A stretch of DNA of 20,559 nt from UBA2882 sp964619485. GTDB taxonomy: Bacteria; Bacillota; Clostridia; Lachnospirales; Lachnospiraceae. The position numbers were made by a program, and so were the translations under genes. Under the pieces are notes generated by a model, which saw only the letters and a list, made by a program, of their open reading frames with translations, had not been told where the DNA came from and did no database searches. Positions 1-7,236 of this stretch are shown here, one piece after another. Within the stretch, counting starts at the first letter, position 1, and the number at the start of each line of letters is the position of its first letter. Where the stretch lies: assembly GCA_964619485.1 (NCBI GenBank), contig CAZUCI010000058.1, forward strand, positions 1-20,559, read 5' to 3'.

Positions 1-36
1 TCCACCGTGTCCACTATCTAATACTACAGTAGCCAT
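1..36 (-). CDS. N-acetylmuramoyl-L-alanine amidase, N-terminal fragment (cut by window edge)
   Basis: Reading leftward from the ATG at 36-34 gives 12 codons, MATVVLDSGHGG, before the window ends. This is the opening of the Amidase_3 (AmiC/CwlB-type) fold, in which a first beta strand leads into a D-x-GHGG motif whose His is a zinc ligand. Such enzymes cleave the amide bond between N-acetylmuramic acid and L-alanine in peptidoglycan. No signal peptide precedes the motif, so this would be a form that starts directly with the catalytic domain. An AGCAGG-like ribosome binding site lies 6 bases upstream (43-48, complement). It diverges from the CarD-family gene across about 160 bases. With only 12 residues the call rests on the motif and on its position right after a plausible start. 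Confidence 0.66.
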   Translation of the reverse strand, partial: MATVVLDSGHGG

Positions 37-102
37 GTTGTACCTGCTTTTTCTTTTAGTTTATGAGGGAAAAGCCAGAAAGTTACAGGGGACAATTTCA
101 AC

Positions 103-139
103 CTTTCTCATGCTTTCTGAAACTTTCATTTGCGAAAGT
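103..139. promoter_or_regulatory. Helically phased CTTTC repeats and inverted repeat upstream of the CarD-family gene
   Basis: CTTTC occurs at 103-107, 113-117 and 123-127, exactly 10 bases apart, so all three face the same side of the helix. The last belongs to an inverted repeat, ACTTTC (122-127) and GAAAGT (134-139), separated by 6 bases. The second arm overlaps the proposed -35 at 130-135. This layout suits a protein binding site; which regulator binds is unknown. Confidence 0.4.
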
Positions 140-159
140 ACTGCTAAAAGTGTTATTCT
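130..159 (+). promoter_or_regulatory. Probable promoter of the CarD-family gene
   Basis: A possible -35, TTGCGA (130-135), lies 18 bases from a -10, TATTCT (154-159). Transcription would start near 166, about 30 bases before the ATG at 198. The -35 matches consensus only in part, so the promoter may need an activator. Confidence 0.45.
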
Positions 160-197
160 AATAATATAACCAGACACCAAACAGAAAGGCAGGGAAG

Positions 198-743
198 ATG
201 GAATTGTTTAAAGTAGGAACATGTGTAGTATATGAAAATCGAGGTATTTGCAGAATTGAGGCTATCGCTGAACTGAATTTATCTGGAGCACAAAGTGGAC
301 AAAAGTATTATGAACTGAAGCCAATCTATGAGAATGTGAGCAAAATCTATTCCAAGGTTGATAATGATAAAGTATTGATGCGTCCAGTTATGACGAAGGA
401 GGAAGCAGAAAAGCTTCTTGATGAAATTCCGGATATCCCGGAGATTTGGATCGGAGATGAAAAGCAGCGCGAGATGCAATATCGTGAGGCAATGAGCTCT
501 GGCGATGCAAGACAGTGGGTCAGTATCATTAAAACTTTATTTTTAAGAAAACAGAGCCGTTTACAGCAGGGAAAGAAAACAACCAATACAGATGACCGCT
601 ATTTTAAAAGAGCAGAGAGCAGTCTTTATGGAGAACTGGCACTGGCACTGGGCATGAATCCTGATGAAATGGAAGCATATATTGCAAAACGAATGGATGT
701 AGCTGAGGATACAGAGGCAGAGGAAATAATAGAAGAAAAATGA
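198..743 (+). CDS. CarD-family transcriptional regulator (RNA polymerase-binding)
   Basis: The 181-residue protein starts with the CarD/TRCF RNA-polymerase-interaction fold: residues 5-21, with the VVYENRG and IEAI strands, match the usual 'VVYPxHGVGxI' pattern. It is followed by beta strands ending near residue 60 (YYELKPIYENVSKIY) and an alpha-helical second half (about 67-165), as in CdnL/CarD. Family members bind the RNA polymerase beta subunit and help stabilise the open complex at promoters, notably of rRNA and housekeeping genes. The last 15 residues are strongly acidic and probably disordered. The start has an AGGGAAG site 2-8 bases upstream. The stop overlaps the next ATG (ATGA, 740-743), so the two genes are probably translationally coupled. 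The family assignment is firm; the regulon is not known. Confidence 0.85.
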   Translation: MELFKVGTCVVYENRGICRIEAIAELNLSGAQSGQKYYELKPIYENVSKIYSKVDNDKVLMRPVMTKEEAEKLLDEIPDIPEIWIGDEKQREMQYREAMSSGDARQWVSIIKTLFLRKQSRLQQGKKTTNTDDRYFKRAESSLYGELALALGMNPDEMEAYIAKRMDVAEDTEAEEIIEEK

Positions 744-1357
744 GACAATACACATCATCAGATATGGCAAAATTGGGATGTAAGGACTGCGAGGGGTGCT
801 CAAAATGCTGTCACAGCATGGGAGATTCCATTCTGTTAGATCCTTACGATTGCTTTTGCCTGGAGAAGGAATTAAATCAAAGCTTTGAAGCATTGATGCA
901 GGGAAAAATTCAACTTACAGTCAGTGACGGGTTGATTCTTCCGGCTTTGTCCATGCAGGAAAGCACAGGGGCATGTGGCTTTTTAAATGGCGAAGGGCGA
1001 TGCAGCATCCATGGTTTCAGACCTGGACTATGCAGATTGTTTCCGCTTGGAAGGAATTACGAAGAGGGCAGGATGAAATATTTTCTTCTGGAACATGCCT
1101 GTGAAAAAGAGAACCGTACCAAAATCAAGATTGATAAATGGCTTGGCATTGAAAGCCTTTCGGAGAATGAGAGGTTTGTTACGGACTGGCATTATTATTT
1201 AAAGAGCGTTAGTCAAAAGGTGGCAGCTTTACCGGAAGATGAAAAAGAAGCTGCCAGAAAGACAGCTTCCATGAATATTCTTCAAAATTTCTATTTAACA
1301 CCATTTCAGTTTAATCAGTCGTTTTATCCTCAGTACCAGTCTCGGAGAGGTCTGTAG
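740..1357 (+). CDS. YkgJ-family cysteine-cluster protein
   Basis: The 205-residue protein has a dense N-terminal cysteine cluster (Cys14, 17, 20, 23, 24) and further cysteines at 38, 40, 79, 88, 98 and 121. The RCSIHGFRPGLCRLFP segment (about 87-102) is the hallmark of the YkgJ/CxxCxxCC family (UPF0153), thought to bind zinc or an iron-sulfur cluster. Its biochemical role is not established. It overlaps the CarD-family gene by 4 bases and should be cotranscribed with it. Its last 47 bases overlap the end of the convergent CorC-type gene, leaving no room for a terminator between them. The C-terminal tail beyond residue 170 is aromatic and glutamine-rich and lacks the cysteines. Confidence 0.8.
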   Translation: MRQYTSSDMAKLGCKDCEGCSKCCHSMGDSILLDPYDCFCLEKELNQSFEALMQGKIQLTVSDGLILPALSMQESTGACGFLNGEGRCSIHGFRPGLCRLFPLGRNYEEGRMKYFLLEHACEKENRTKIKIDKWLGIESLSENERFVTDWHYYLKSVSQKVAALPEDEKEAARKTASMNILQNFYLTPFQFNQSFYPQYQSRRGL

Positions 1358-2654
1358 CCTCAGAATTTCTCTCCACCGGCTCAGGCATTGGAAGTACCAT
1401 TTTTACACGCATGATTCGATTTTTATTCATCAGGGCAGCTGTGAGAATGGTTCCGTCAGGCAATGTAACAGATTCGCCTTTCTTGGGAAGTCGGTCCAGC
1501 TGTTCAATCATGATGCCGCCAATGGAATCATAATCCTCAGAATCAAGCTCTGTATCCAGGGCATCATTAATATCATCCAGCTTCATGGAGCCGGCAATAT
1601 CGTAAGTTCGGTCTCCTGTCTCACGAATCAGTTCCTCTTCCTCTGCGTCGTACTCGTCACGAATCTCACCTACAATCTCCTCAAGCAAATCCTCCAGAGT
1701 AATCAAACCAACAGCAGCACCATATTCATTTAAGACAATGGCCATATTGTTGGCACTTTCACGCATTTCAATAAGCAGATCGTCAGTTTTCTTGGTCTCA
1801 TAGGTATAATAGGTTTCCCTCATGATACTGCGAATGGAGAAATCAATCGATTTTCTTACCAGGAAAAAGTCTTTCAAATTTACAGTTCCAATGATGTGGT
1901 CCTTGTCCTCTTCATAAACGGGAATGCGGGAGTAGAGGGTATTTCGAAAAAGATTCTGCAGCTTGTTATAGCTGGCGTCCACGTCAACCATGGTCATATC
2001 GATTCTTGGAACCATGATATCTCTTGCAAGAGAATCACCCAAATCAAACACGTTTAAAATCATTTCACGTTCTTCGGATTCAATGGCACCATCTTCATGA
2101 CTTACCTCCACGTAGGTTTTCAGCTCATTTTCAGTCATGGGATTGTAGGAGCTGTCTGCATCAATACCCATGAGCTTGAAGAAAAAACCGGAAAGCTTGT
2201 CGACGATAAAAATGACCGGTGTGAGAATAAACATCAGAACAGCGATGGTCGGAGCAACACGGAGAGCAAGATTTTCGGAGTTGATGTTAGCCGCAGTCTT
2301 TGGAACAATCTCACCAAAAAGAAGAATAAGGATGGTCAAAAGTCCGGTGGCAAGTCCCACAAAAACACTTCCGAATATTCGAATTGTCAGAGTGGTTGCC
2401 AGAGAGGTGGTAGAGATATTCACCACATTATTTCCAATTAAAATAGTGCTGAGCATTTTTCCAGGATTTTCCAGTATTTTTAAAAGCTTCTCAGCCCGGC
2501 GGTTTCCTTCGTCGGCAAGGGTTTTCATTTTTACCTTATTTACACAGGTTAATGCCGTCTCCGAGGAGGAAAAAAAGGCAGAGAGCAAAAGTAAAATTAC
2601 AAGAATCAGTAACTGTATGGCCGCGGGTGTGTCCAAAATTGAATTCAACTCCAT
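1311..2654 (-). CDS. CNNM/CorC-type transmembrane protein with CBS pair (hemolysin family)
   Basis: The 447-residue protein has the classical three-part layout. A DUF21/CNNM membrane domain (about 1-195) has hydrophobic segments near 10-30, 65-85, 90-115 and 130-155 and carries SSSETALT (29-36) and IGNNVVN. A CBS-domain pair (about 210-330) follows, then a C-terminal CorC_HlyC domain (about 345-425). Relatives (YhdP/YugS of Bacillus, CorB/CorC, CNNM) act in Mg2+ or Co2+ efflux or divalent-cation tolerance; 'hemolysin' is a historical label. The tail after residue 425 is polar and acidic. It is transcribed leftward, away from the SCIFF locus, and converges on the YkgJ gene with a 47-base overlap. 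The family is clear; the ion carried cannot be read from the sequence. Confidence 0.88.
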   Translation of the reverse strand: MELNSILDTPAAIQLLILVILLLLSAFFSSSETALTCVNKVKMKTLADEGNRRAEKLLKILENPGKMLSTILIGNNVVNISTTSLATTLTIRIFGSVFVGLATGLLTILILLFGEIVPKTAANINSENLALRVAPTIAVLMFILTPVIFIVDKLSGFFFKLMGIDADSSYNPMTENELKTYVEVSHEDGAIESEEREMILNVFDLGDSLARDIMVPRIDMTMVDVDASYNKLQNLFRNTLYSRIPVYEEDKDHIIGTVNLKDFFLVRKSIDFSIRSIMRETYYTYETKKTDDLLIEMRESANNMAIVLNEYGAAVGLITLEDLLEEIVGEIRDEYDAEEEELIRETGDRTYDIAGSMKLDDINDALDTELDSEDYDSIGGIMIEQLDRLPKKGESVTLPDGTILTAALMNKNRIMRVKMVLPMPEPVERNSEATDLSETGTEDKTTD

Positions 2655-2695
2655 TTCTTTTCATAAAAAATTGTTTACTTCATATGTTATAAGGA

Positions 2696-2725
2696 AAGAT
2701 ACAATAAAACCGCTGTGATTGTCAA
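2696..2725 (-). promoter_or_regulatory. Probable promoter of the CorC-type gene
   Basis: On the complement, a perfect TTGACA -35 (2725-2720) is followed after 18 bases by TATCTT (2701-2696). Transcription would start near 2690, about 35 bases before the ATG at 2654. It lies in the 96-base divergent gap with the TIGR04086-like gene. Confidence 0.5.
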
Positions 2726-2750
2726 GTAAAAGGCGGGTAAAGGAGGATTC

Positions 2751-3137
2751 ATGAGGCAGCAGTTACTGGATAGGGAAAAAACAGGCGGAAAATGCCTGTA
2801 TTATTTGATTTTTATGGTTTTAGCATACATAGTTACTGCAGCGCTGCTTTTGGGGCTTGCATTTCTGCTCTACAAATTTCATTTAAATGAAAAGGTAATT
2901 AATATTTCCGTGATAGTGATTTACGTTCTGGTTACCTTCCTTGACGGGTTTGTGGCAGGCAAAAAGATGAAGGTGAGAAAATTTTTGTGGGGATTTTTGC
3001 TTGGAAGTGGATATTTTCTAATTCTTGCGGTGATTTCACACTTCGCAGGTACCGCAAAAACAGTGGTGGGCCCCAACCTTTTTACCACATTTGCATTATG
3101 TGCAGGTGGCGGAATGCTGGGCGGAATGTTAAGCTGA
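2751..3137 (+). CDS. TIGR04086-like small membrane protein next to SCIFF
   Basis: The protein has 128 residues and is very hydrophobic. Four membrane segments are visible (about 17-40, 48-66, 77-97 and 105-127), with a short KKMKVRK cytoplasmic loop near 71-77 and a glycine-rich last helix (GGGMLGGML). Length, topology and position directly before the SCIFF precursor match the TIGR04086 family of clostridial membrane proteins, recalled as a frequent neighbour of SCIFF. Its function is unknown. A near-perfect ribosome binding site, AAAGGAGG (2739-2746), sits 4 bases before the ATG. The gap to the scfA start is 87 bases and holds a separate promoter, so the two genes may be only partly cotranscribed. 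A transporter or an anchor for the peptide would be a guess. Confidence 0.7.
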   Translation: MRQQLLDREKTGGKCLYYLIFMVLAYIVTAALLLGLAFLLYKFHLNEKVINISVIVIYVLVTFLDGFVAGKKMKVRKFLWGFLLGSGYFLILAVISHFAGTAKTVVGPNLFTTFALCAGGGMLGGMLS

Positions 3138-3146
3138 AAAAAAGAC

Positions 3147-3198
3147 TTTCAATAGATGAAAATCTATGCTATAATAACCGCGTACATTTGGTATGTAC
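3147..3198 (+). promoter_or_regulatory. scfA promoter with two nested palindromes
   Basis: An extended -10 (TGC then TATAAT, 3167-3175) lies 17 bases after a weak -35, TTTCAA (3147-3152). The spacer contains an inverted repeat, ATAGAT (3152-3157) and ATCTAT (3162-3167), with a 4-base gap. Just after the expected start lies a second one, GTACAT (3182-3187) and ATGTAC (3193-3198), with a 5-base gap. Both arms match perfectly in each repeat. They could be operators or, for the second, a 5' hairpin of the mRNA. Confidence 0.55.
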
Positions 3199-3224
3199 TT
3201 AAAGTGAATAAAGGAGGCTATGTT

Positions 3225-3368
3225 ATGAAACACATCAAAACATTAAGCACAAGAGATTTAAAGAAATCCATGAAAAAAGGCGGATGTGGTGAATGCCAGA
3301 CATCTTGTCAGTCAGCTTGCAAGACATCCTGTACAGTTGGCAATCAGAGTTGCGAACAGGTAAAATAA
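3225..3368 (+). CDS. scfA: SCIFF ranthipeptide precursor (six cysteines in forty-five)
   Basis: The 47-residue peptide begins MKHIKTLSTRDLKKSMKKGG, the conserved SCIFF leader, and has a core with exactly six cysteines at 21, 24, 28, 32, 36 and 43, each after the first three separated by small and polar residues. SCIFF peptides are ribosomally made and modified by a radical-SAM enzyme that joins Cys sulfur to a carbon of a nearby residue (Thr in the characterised case, outside the alpha carbon: a ranthipeptide). The start at 3225 is fixed by AAGGAGG at 3211-3217, 7 bases upstream. An in-frame ATG at 3156 is rejected because it lies inside the promoter and has no such site. The maturase follows 57 bases downstream, past a hairpin. 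The mature product's role is not settled; a housekeeping or signalling role has been proposed because the family is so widely conserved in Clostridia. Confidence 0.93.
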   Translation: MKHIKTLSTRDLKKSMKKGGCGECQTSCQSACKTSCTVGNQSCEQVK

Positions 3369-3381
3369 TAAGATGTTTTCT

Positions 3382-3407
3382 TAAGCAGCGATTAGTATCG
3401 CTGCTTA
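3382..3407 (+). terminator. Intercistronic hairpin between scfA and scfB (attenuator-like)
   Basis: A perfect inverted repeat, TAAGCAGCGAT (3382-3392) and ATCGCTGCTTA (3397-3407), folds into an 11-bp stem with a 4-base loop. Only a poor T-rich tract follows (TTATACGTTT), so it looks like a leaky terminator or a 3' stabiliser rather than a full stop. It starts 14 bases after the scfA stop codon. Confidence 0.6.
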
Positions 3408-3425
3408 TTATACGTTTAGAATAAA

Positions 3426-4829
3426 ATGGAGAAAAAAACCGTGATACATTGTTTTAAAAATAACGGCTATAACATCGTTATGGATGTCAACAGTGGCGCT
3501 GTACATGTTGTAGATGACGTAGTTTATGACCTGGTTCCCGTTTTAGAGGAAGCAGTCAAGGAGAAAGCATCAAAGGAAGCACTTGTAAACAAGGCAAAGG
3601 AGGCTGGTCTCTCTTACAAAGCAGATGTTTTGGAAGAGGCAGTCGATGAAATCTGTGAGCTGACAGAAGCAGAAATGCTTTACACAGAAGATATCTACGA
3701 ACCTTATATTAAAGATTTCAAGAGTCGTGAGACTGTTGTAAAAGCACTTTGCTTACATATTGCACATGATTGTAATCTGGCATGTAAGTATTGCTTTGCA
3801 GAAGAGGGTGAATACCACGGACGCAGAGCGCTTATGAGCTTTGAGGTTGGTAAGAAAGCACTGGATTTTCTGATTGCAAATTCCGGAAATCGTGTGAACC
3901 TGGAGGTTGATTTCTTCGGTGGGGAACCGCTGATGAACTGGCAGGTTGTCAAGGATCTGGTCATTTATGGCCGCTCTCTTGAGAAACCCAATAATAAAAA
4001 ATTCCGTTTTACGCTGACAACCAACGGTGTTTTGCTGAATGACGATATTTTGGAATTCGCCAATAAGGAAATGTCCAATATCGTTTTGAGTATTGATGGA
4101 AGAAAAAAAGTGCATGACTTTATGAGACCGCACCGTGGCGGTCAGGGAAGCTATGATGAGATTGTTCCAAAATATATCAAGGTTGCAGAGAGCCGCAATC
4201 AGATGAATTATTATGTGAGGGGAACCTTTACCCATCACAATCTGGATTTTTCAGAGGATGTGCTTCATCTGGCTGATCTGGGATTCAAGCAGATTTCCGT
4301 GGAACCGGTTGTTGCCGATGAAAAAGAGGAATATGCAATCCGCGAGGAGGATATTCCAACAATCCTGGAGCAGTATGATATTCTTGCCAAAAAGATGCTT
4401 GAGAGAAGAAAAGAGGGAAAAGCCTTTAATTTCTTCCATTTTATGATTGATTTAGAGGGTGGTCCCTGTGTGGCAAAACGTTTGTCAGGCTGTGGGTCAG
4501 GAACCGAATATCTGGCAGTCACTCCATGGGGAGATTTTTATCCCTGCCATCAGTTTGTTGGAATGGAACAGTTTTTGATGGGAAATGTGGATGAAGGAAT
4601 CAAGCGGACAGATATCCGTGATGAGTTCAAATGCTGTAATGTCTATGCCAAGGAGAAGTGCAAAAACTGTTTTGCCAAATTTTACTGCAGTGGTGGTTGT
4701 GCTGCTAATTCCTATAATTTCCATGGCAGCATCTTAGATGCATATGATGTTGGCTGTGAACTGCAGAGAAAGCGTATTGAATGCGCAATTATGATGAAAG
4801 CAGCTTTGGCTGATGGAGAGGAGAACTAA
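3426..4829 (+). CDS. scfB: SCIFF maturase, radical-SAM/SPASM enzyme
   Basis: The 467-residue enzyme has three parts. Residues 1-90 form a RiPP-recognition element that should bind the ScfA leader. A radical-SAM domain follows, with CNLACKYC (Cys116, 120, 123) for the SAM-binding [4Fe-4S] cluster and FFGGEPLMN as the GGE motif. The C-terminal SPASM region holds the auxiliary-cluster cysteines, including GPC, GCGSG, DFYPC and the CKNCFAKFYCSGGC array. It uses S-adenosylmethionine to form thioether bonds in the SCIFF peptide in the cytoplasm. The length is normal for the family. The ATG at 3426 has no clear Shine-Dalgarno sequence within 15 bases, unlike the precursor, which suggests low enzyme output. 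Its 3' end carries the ribosome binding site of secDF (GGAGAGGAG, 4815-4823), so the two are cotranscribed. Confidence 0.93.
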   Translation: MEKKTVIHCFKNNGYNIVMDVNSGAVHVVDDVVYDLVPVLEEAVKEKASKEALVNKAKEAGLSYKADVLEEAVDEICELTEAEMLYTEDIYEPYIKDFKSRETVVKALCLHIAHDCNLACKYCFAEEGEYHGRRALMSFEVGKKALDFLIANSGNRVNLEVDFFGGEPLMNWQVVKDLVIYGRSLEKPNNKKFRFTLTTNGVLLNDDILEFANKEMSNIVLSIDGRKKVHDFMRPHRGGQGSYDEIVPKYIKVAESRNQMNYYVRGTFTHHNLDFSEDVLHLADLGFKQISVEPVVADEKEEYAIREEDIPTILEQYDILAKKMLERRKEGKAFNFFHFMIDLEGGPCVAKRLSGCGSGTEYLAVTPWGDFYPCHQFVGMEQFLMGNVDEGIKRTDIRDEFKCCNVYAKEKCKNCFAKFYCSGGCAANSYNFHGSILDAYDVGCELQRKRIECAIMMKAALADGEEN

Positions 4830-4834
4830 ATAAA

Positions 4835-7105
4835 ATGAAAAAGAGAAATGCAATTCTTTCTTTGGTCATTTTTCTGATTGCCTTAGTGGGCCTGGGATAT
4901 GTATCCTTAATCGGAATTGGCGCAGGAAAGACAGGATCTGCCGGAAACATCAAGCAGGGACTTGATTTGGCAGGAGGTGTCAGCATTACCTATCAGGTAG
5001 TTGGAGAGGAAGATCCTTCCGACGCTGATATGAGCGACACAATCTACAAGTTACAGAAGCGTGTGGAAAATTACTCCACAGAAGCTCAGGTTTATCAGGA
5101 GGGAAGCAATCGTATTAATATCGAAATCCCTGGTGTATCTGATGCAAATGAGATTTTACAGCAGTTAGGCCGTCCCGGAAGCTTATATTTCATTTCTGAG
5201 ACAGGTGCTGATGGAACAGCAAACTATCAGGCTGTTGGAATTGACGAGAATGGGAAATTGATTTACCAGTTGCTGAAACCAATTGAAGATTTGATTGCAG
5301 ATGGTTCCATTACTTTAGATGGTACTATGGTTGCCAGTGCAGATGCTGCTCAGTCAACAAGCAATTCCGCTTTAAAAGAGAGCGAATATGTAGTTGAGCT
5401 GGCCTTCACAAAGGAAGGAACAGAAGCTTTTGCAAAAGCGACAGAGAAAGCGTATAACAATAATGAAACACTGGGTATTTATTATGATGGAAACTTTGTT
5501 TCAGTACCAAGTGTTTCCAATGTTATTACCGGTGGACAGGCTCAGATTTCCGGAATGGCTGATATTGATGAAGCGAAAAATCTGGCATCCACAATCCGTA
5601 TTGGTGGATTAAAGCTTGAATTAGAGGAGATGCGTTCCAACGTTGTCGGCGCTCAGCTGGGTTCTGATGCGATTAATACAAGCTTAAAAGCAGCAATCAT
5701 TGGTTTTGCACTTGTATGTATTTTCATGATTGTAATTTATTATATCCCTGGTCTTGCAGCATCCCTGGCATTGGCTATTTATGTTATTATGACCATGCTG
5801 GTTCTGAATGGATTTAACCTGACACTTACCTTACCTGGTATTGCAGGTATTATTCTTTCCATTGGTATGGCGGTAGATGCAAACGTCGTTATCTTTGCCC
5901 GTATCCGCGAGGAAATTGCAACAGGAAAAACGGTTAACTCTGCAATTAAGATTGGTTTCAACAAGGCACTTTCTGCGATTGTGGATGGTAACGTGACAAC
6001 CCTGCTTGCAGCTTTCGTTCTTGCAATCAAAGGCTCTGGAACCGTAAAAGGCTTTGCACAGACACTTGCAATTGGTATTGTTTTATCCATGTTCACAGCA
6101 CTTGTTATTACAAGACTGTTATTAAATGCTTTCTATGGTCTTGGAATCAAGAGCGAGAAGTGGTATGGCATGGCTAAAGAACGTAAGGCAATCAACTTCC
6201 TGGGAAAGAAGGGAGTATTCTTTACCGTTTCAGCTGTGTTAATCATCGGTGGCTTTGTAATGCTTGGTGTGAACAAGGGTACAACTGGAAATATTCTGAA
6301 TTACTCTATGGAATTCAGAGGTGGTACATCCACAACAGTAACCTTTAATGAGGATATGAGTATTGAAGAGCTGGATTCTGAAGTGGTTCCAATGATTACA
6401 GACATCATCGGTGCTGAGAGTGTTCAGACACAGAAGGTTTCCGGTACCAATGAGGTTATTATCAAAACAAGGACTCTGACTGTTGAAGAAAGAGAAAAAG
6501 TTGATAACATGTTAGAGGAGAGCTTCGGTGTAACCGAGGATAATATCCAGGCGGAGACTATCAGTGCTACCATCAGTAATGAGATGAAGTCCGATGCCAT
6601 TATCGCAGTTGTTATTGCAACAATCTGTATGCTGCTTTATATCTGGGCAAGATTTAAAGATATCCGTTTTGCTTCCAGTGCAGTTCTTGCATTAGTGCAT
6701 GATGTTCTGGTTGTACTTGCCTTCTATGCAGTTTCCAAGACAAGCGTAGGTAACACCTTTATCGCATGTATGCTGACTATCGTTGGTTATTCTATCAATG
6801 CGACCATCGTTATCTTCGACCGTATCCGTGAGAATGTAAAAGACATGGGTAAATCTACAGATTTGAAGGATATTGTTAATACAAGTATTACACAGACCCT
6901 TTCCCGTAGTATTAACTCTTCCTTTACAACATTTATCATGGTAGCTGTTCTGTATGTACTTGGTGTAACAAGTATCCGTGAATTTGCATTACCTCTTATG
7001 GTTGGTATTGTCTGCGGTGCTTATTCTTCAGTATGTATCACAGGTGCATTGTGGTATCTGATGAAAACAAAATTTGTTAAAAAGACTGGTAAAGCCAGAA
7101 AATAA
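4835..7105 (+). CDS. secDF: Fused SecD-SecF protein translocase subunit
   Basis: The 756-residue fusion joins SecD (about 1-445) and SecF (about 455-756). SecD has an N-terminal membrane helix (7-27), the GLDLAGG motif (42-48), a large extracellular P1 region, GGQAQISG (233-240) and five further helices with AVDANVVIFARIREE (346-360). SecF has its first helix at about 462-478, SMEFRGG (491-497) in place of the usual GIDFxGG, and YSINATIVIFDRIREN (652-667). SecDF uses the proton or sodium gradient to help pull proteins out of SecYEG. The Asp that other SecF proteins carry in the Y-S-x-N-D motif is Ala656 here; the SecD Asp348 and SecF Arg691 are kept. It starts 5 bases after the scfB stop, which ties it to the SCIFF operon, and ends before a strong terminator. 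Confidence 0.95.
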   Translation: MKKRNAILSLVIFLIALVGLGYVSLIGIGAGKTGSAGNIKQGLDLAGGVSITYQVVGEEDPSDADMSDTIYKLQKRVENYSTEAQVYQEGSNRINIEIPGVSDANEILQQLGRPGSLYFISETGADGTANYQAVGIDENGKLIYQLLKPIEDLIADGSITLDGTMVASADAAQSTSNSALKESEYVVELAFTKEGTEAFAKATEKAYNNNETLGIYYDGNFVSVPSVSNVITGGQAQISGMADIDEAKNLASTIRIGGLKLELEEMRSNVVGAQLGSDAINTSLKAAIIGFALVCIFMIVIYYIPGLAASLALAIYVIMTMLVLNGFNLTLTLPGIAGIILSIGMAVDANVVIFARIREEIATGKTVNSAIKIGFNKALSAIVDGNVTTLLAAFVLAIKGSGTVKGFAQTLAIGIVLSMFTALVITRLLLNAFYGLGIKSEKWYGMAKERKAINFLGKKGVFFTVSAVLIIGGFVMLGVNKGTTGNILNYSMEFRGGTSTTVTFNEDMSIEELDSEVVPMITDIIGAESVQTQKVSGTNEVIIKTRTLTVEEREKVDNMLEESFGVTEDNIQAETISATISNEMKSDAIIAVVIATICMLLYIWARFKDIRFASSAVLALVHDVLVVLAFYAVSKTSVGNTFIACMLTIVGYSINATIVIFDRIRENVKDMGKSTDLKDIVNTSITQTLSRSINSSFTTFIMVAVLYVLGVTSIREFALPLMVGIVCGAYSSVCITGALWYLMKTKFVKKTGKARK

Positions 7106-7119
7106 ACATAACAGTAAAC

Positions 7120-7177
7120 AAAAAGAGCTTTTGCAATACCGTCCCTTATGTGGATGGTGGAGCAAAGGCTCTTTTTT
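7120..7177 (+). terminator. Long bipartite intrinsic terminator after secDF
   Basis: The outer stem pairs 7120-7134 (AAAAAGAGCTTTTGC) with 7162-7177 (GCAAAGGCTCTTTTTT), with one G-U pair. An inner stem pairs ACCGTCC (7138-7144) with GGATGGT (7152-7158). The hairpin ends in a run of six T. It starts 14 bases after the secDF stop and should separate the SCIFF-Sec operon from cysK. Confidence 0.85.
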
Positions 7178-7236
7178 ATGTGAAGGATTTCGGAAGTATC
7201 CAAAATAATTGTAAGAAAAGAAAAAACAATTTCCTA

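Noticed and set aside
2170..2718. A 182-codon plus-strand frame opposite the CorC-type gene
   Set aside because: It is antisense to a gene with clear domains, and its product is a lysine/serine-rich string without a domain or a ribosome binding site.
3156..3224. N-terminal extension of the SCIFF precursor from an upstream in-frame ATG
   Set aside because: The extension overlaps the -10 box and expected start site, lacks a ribosome binding site, and would make the leader unlike the family.
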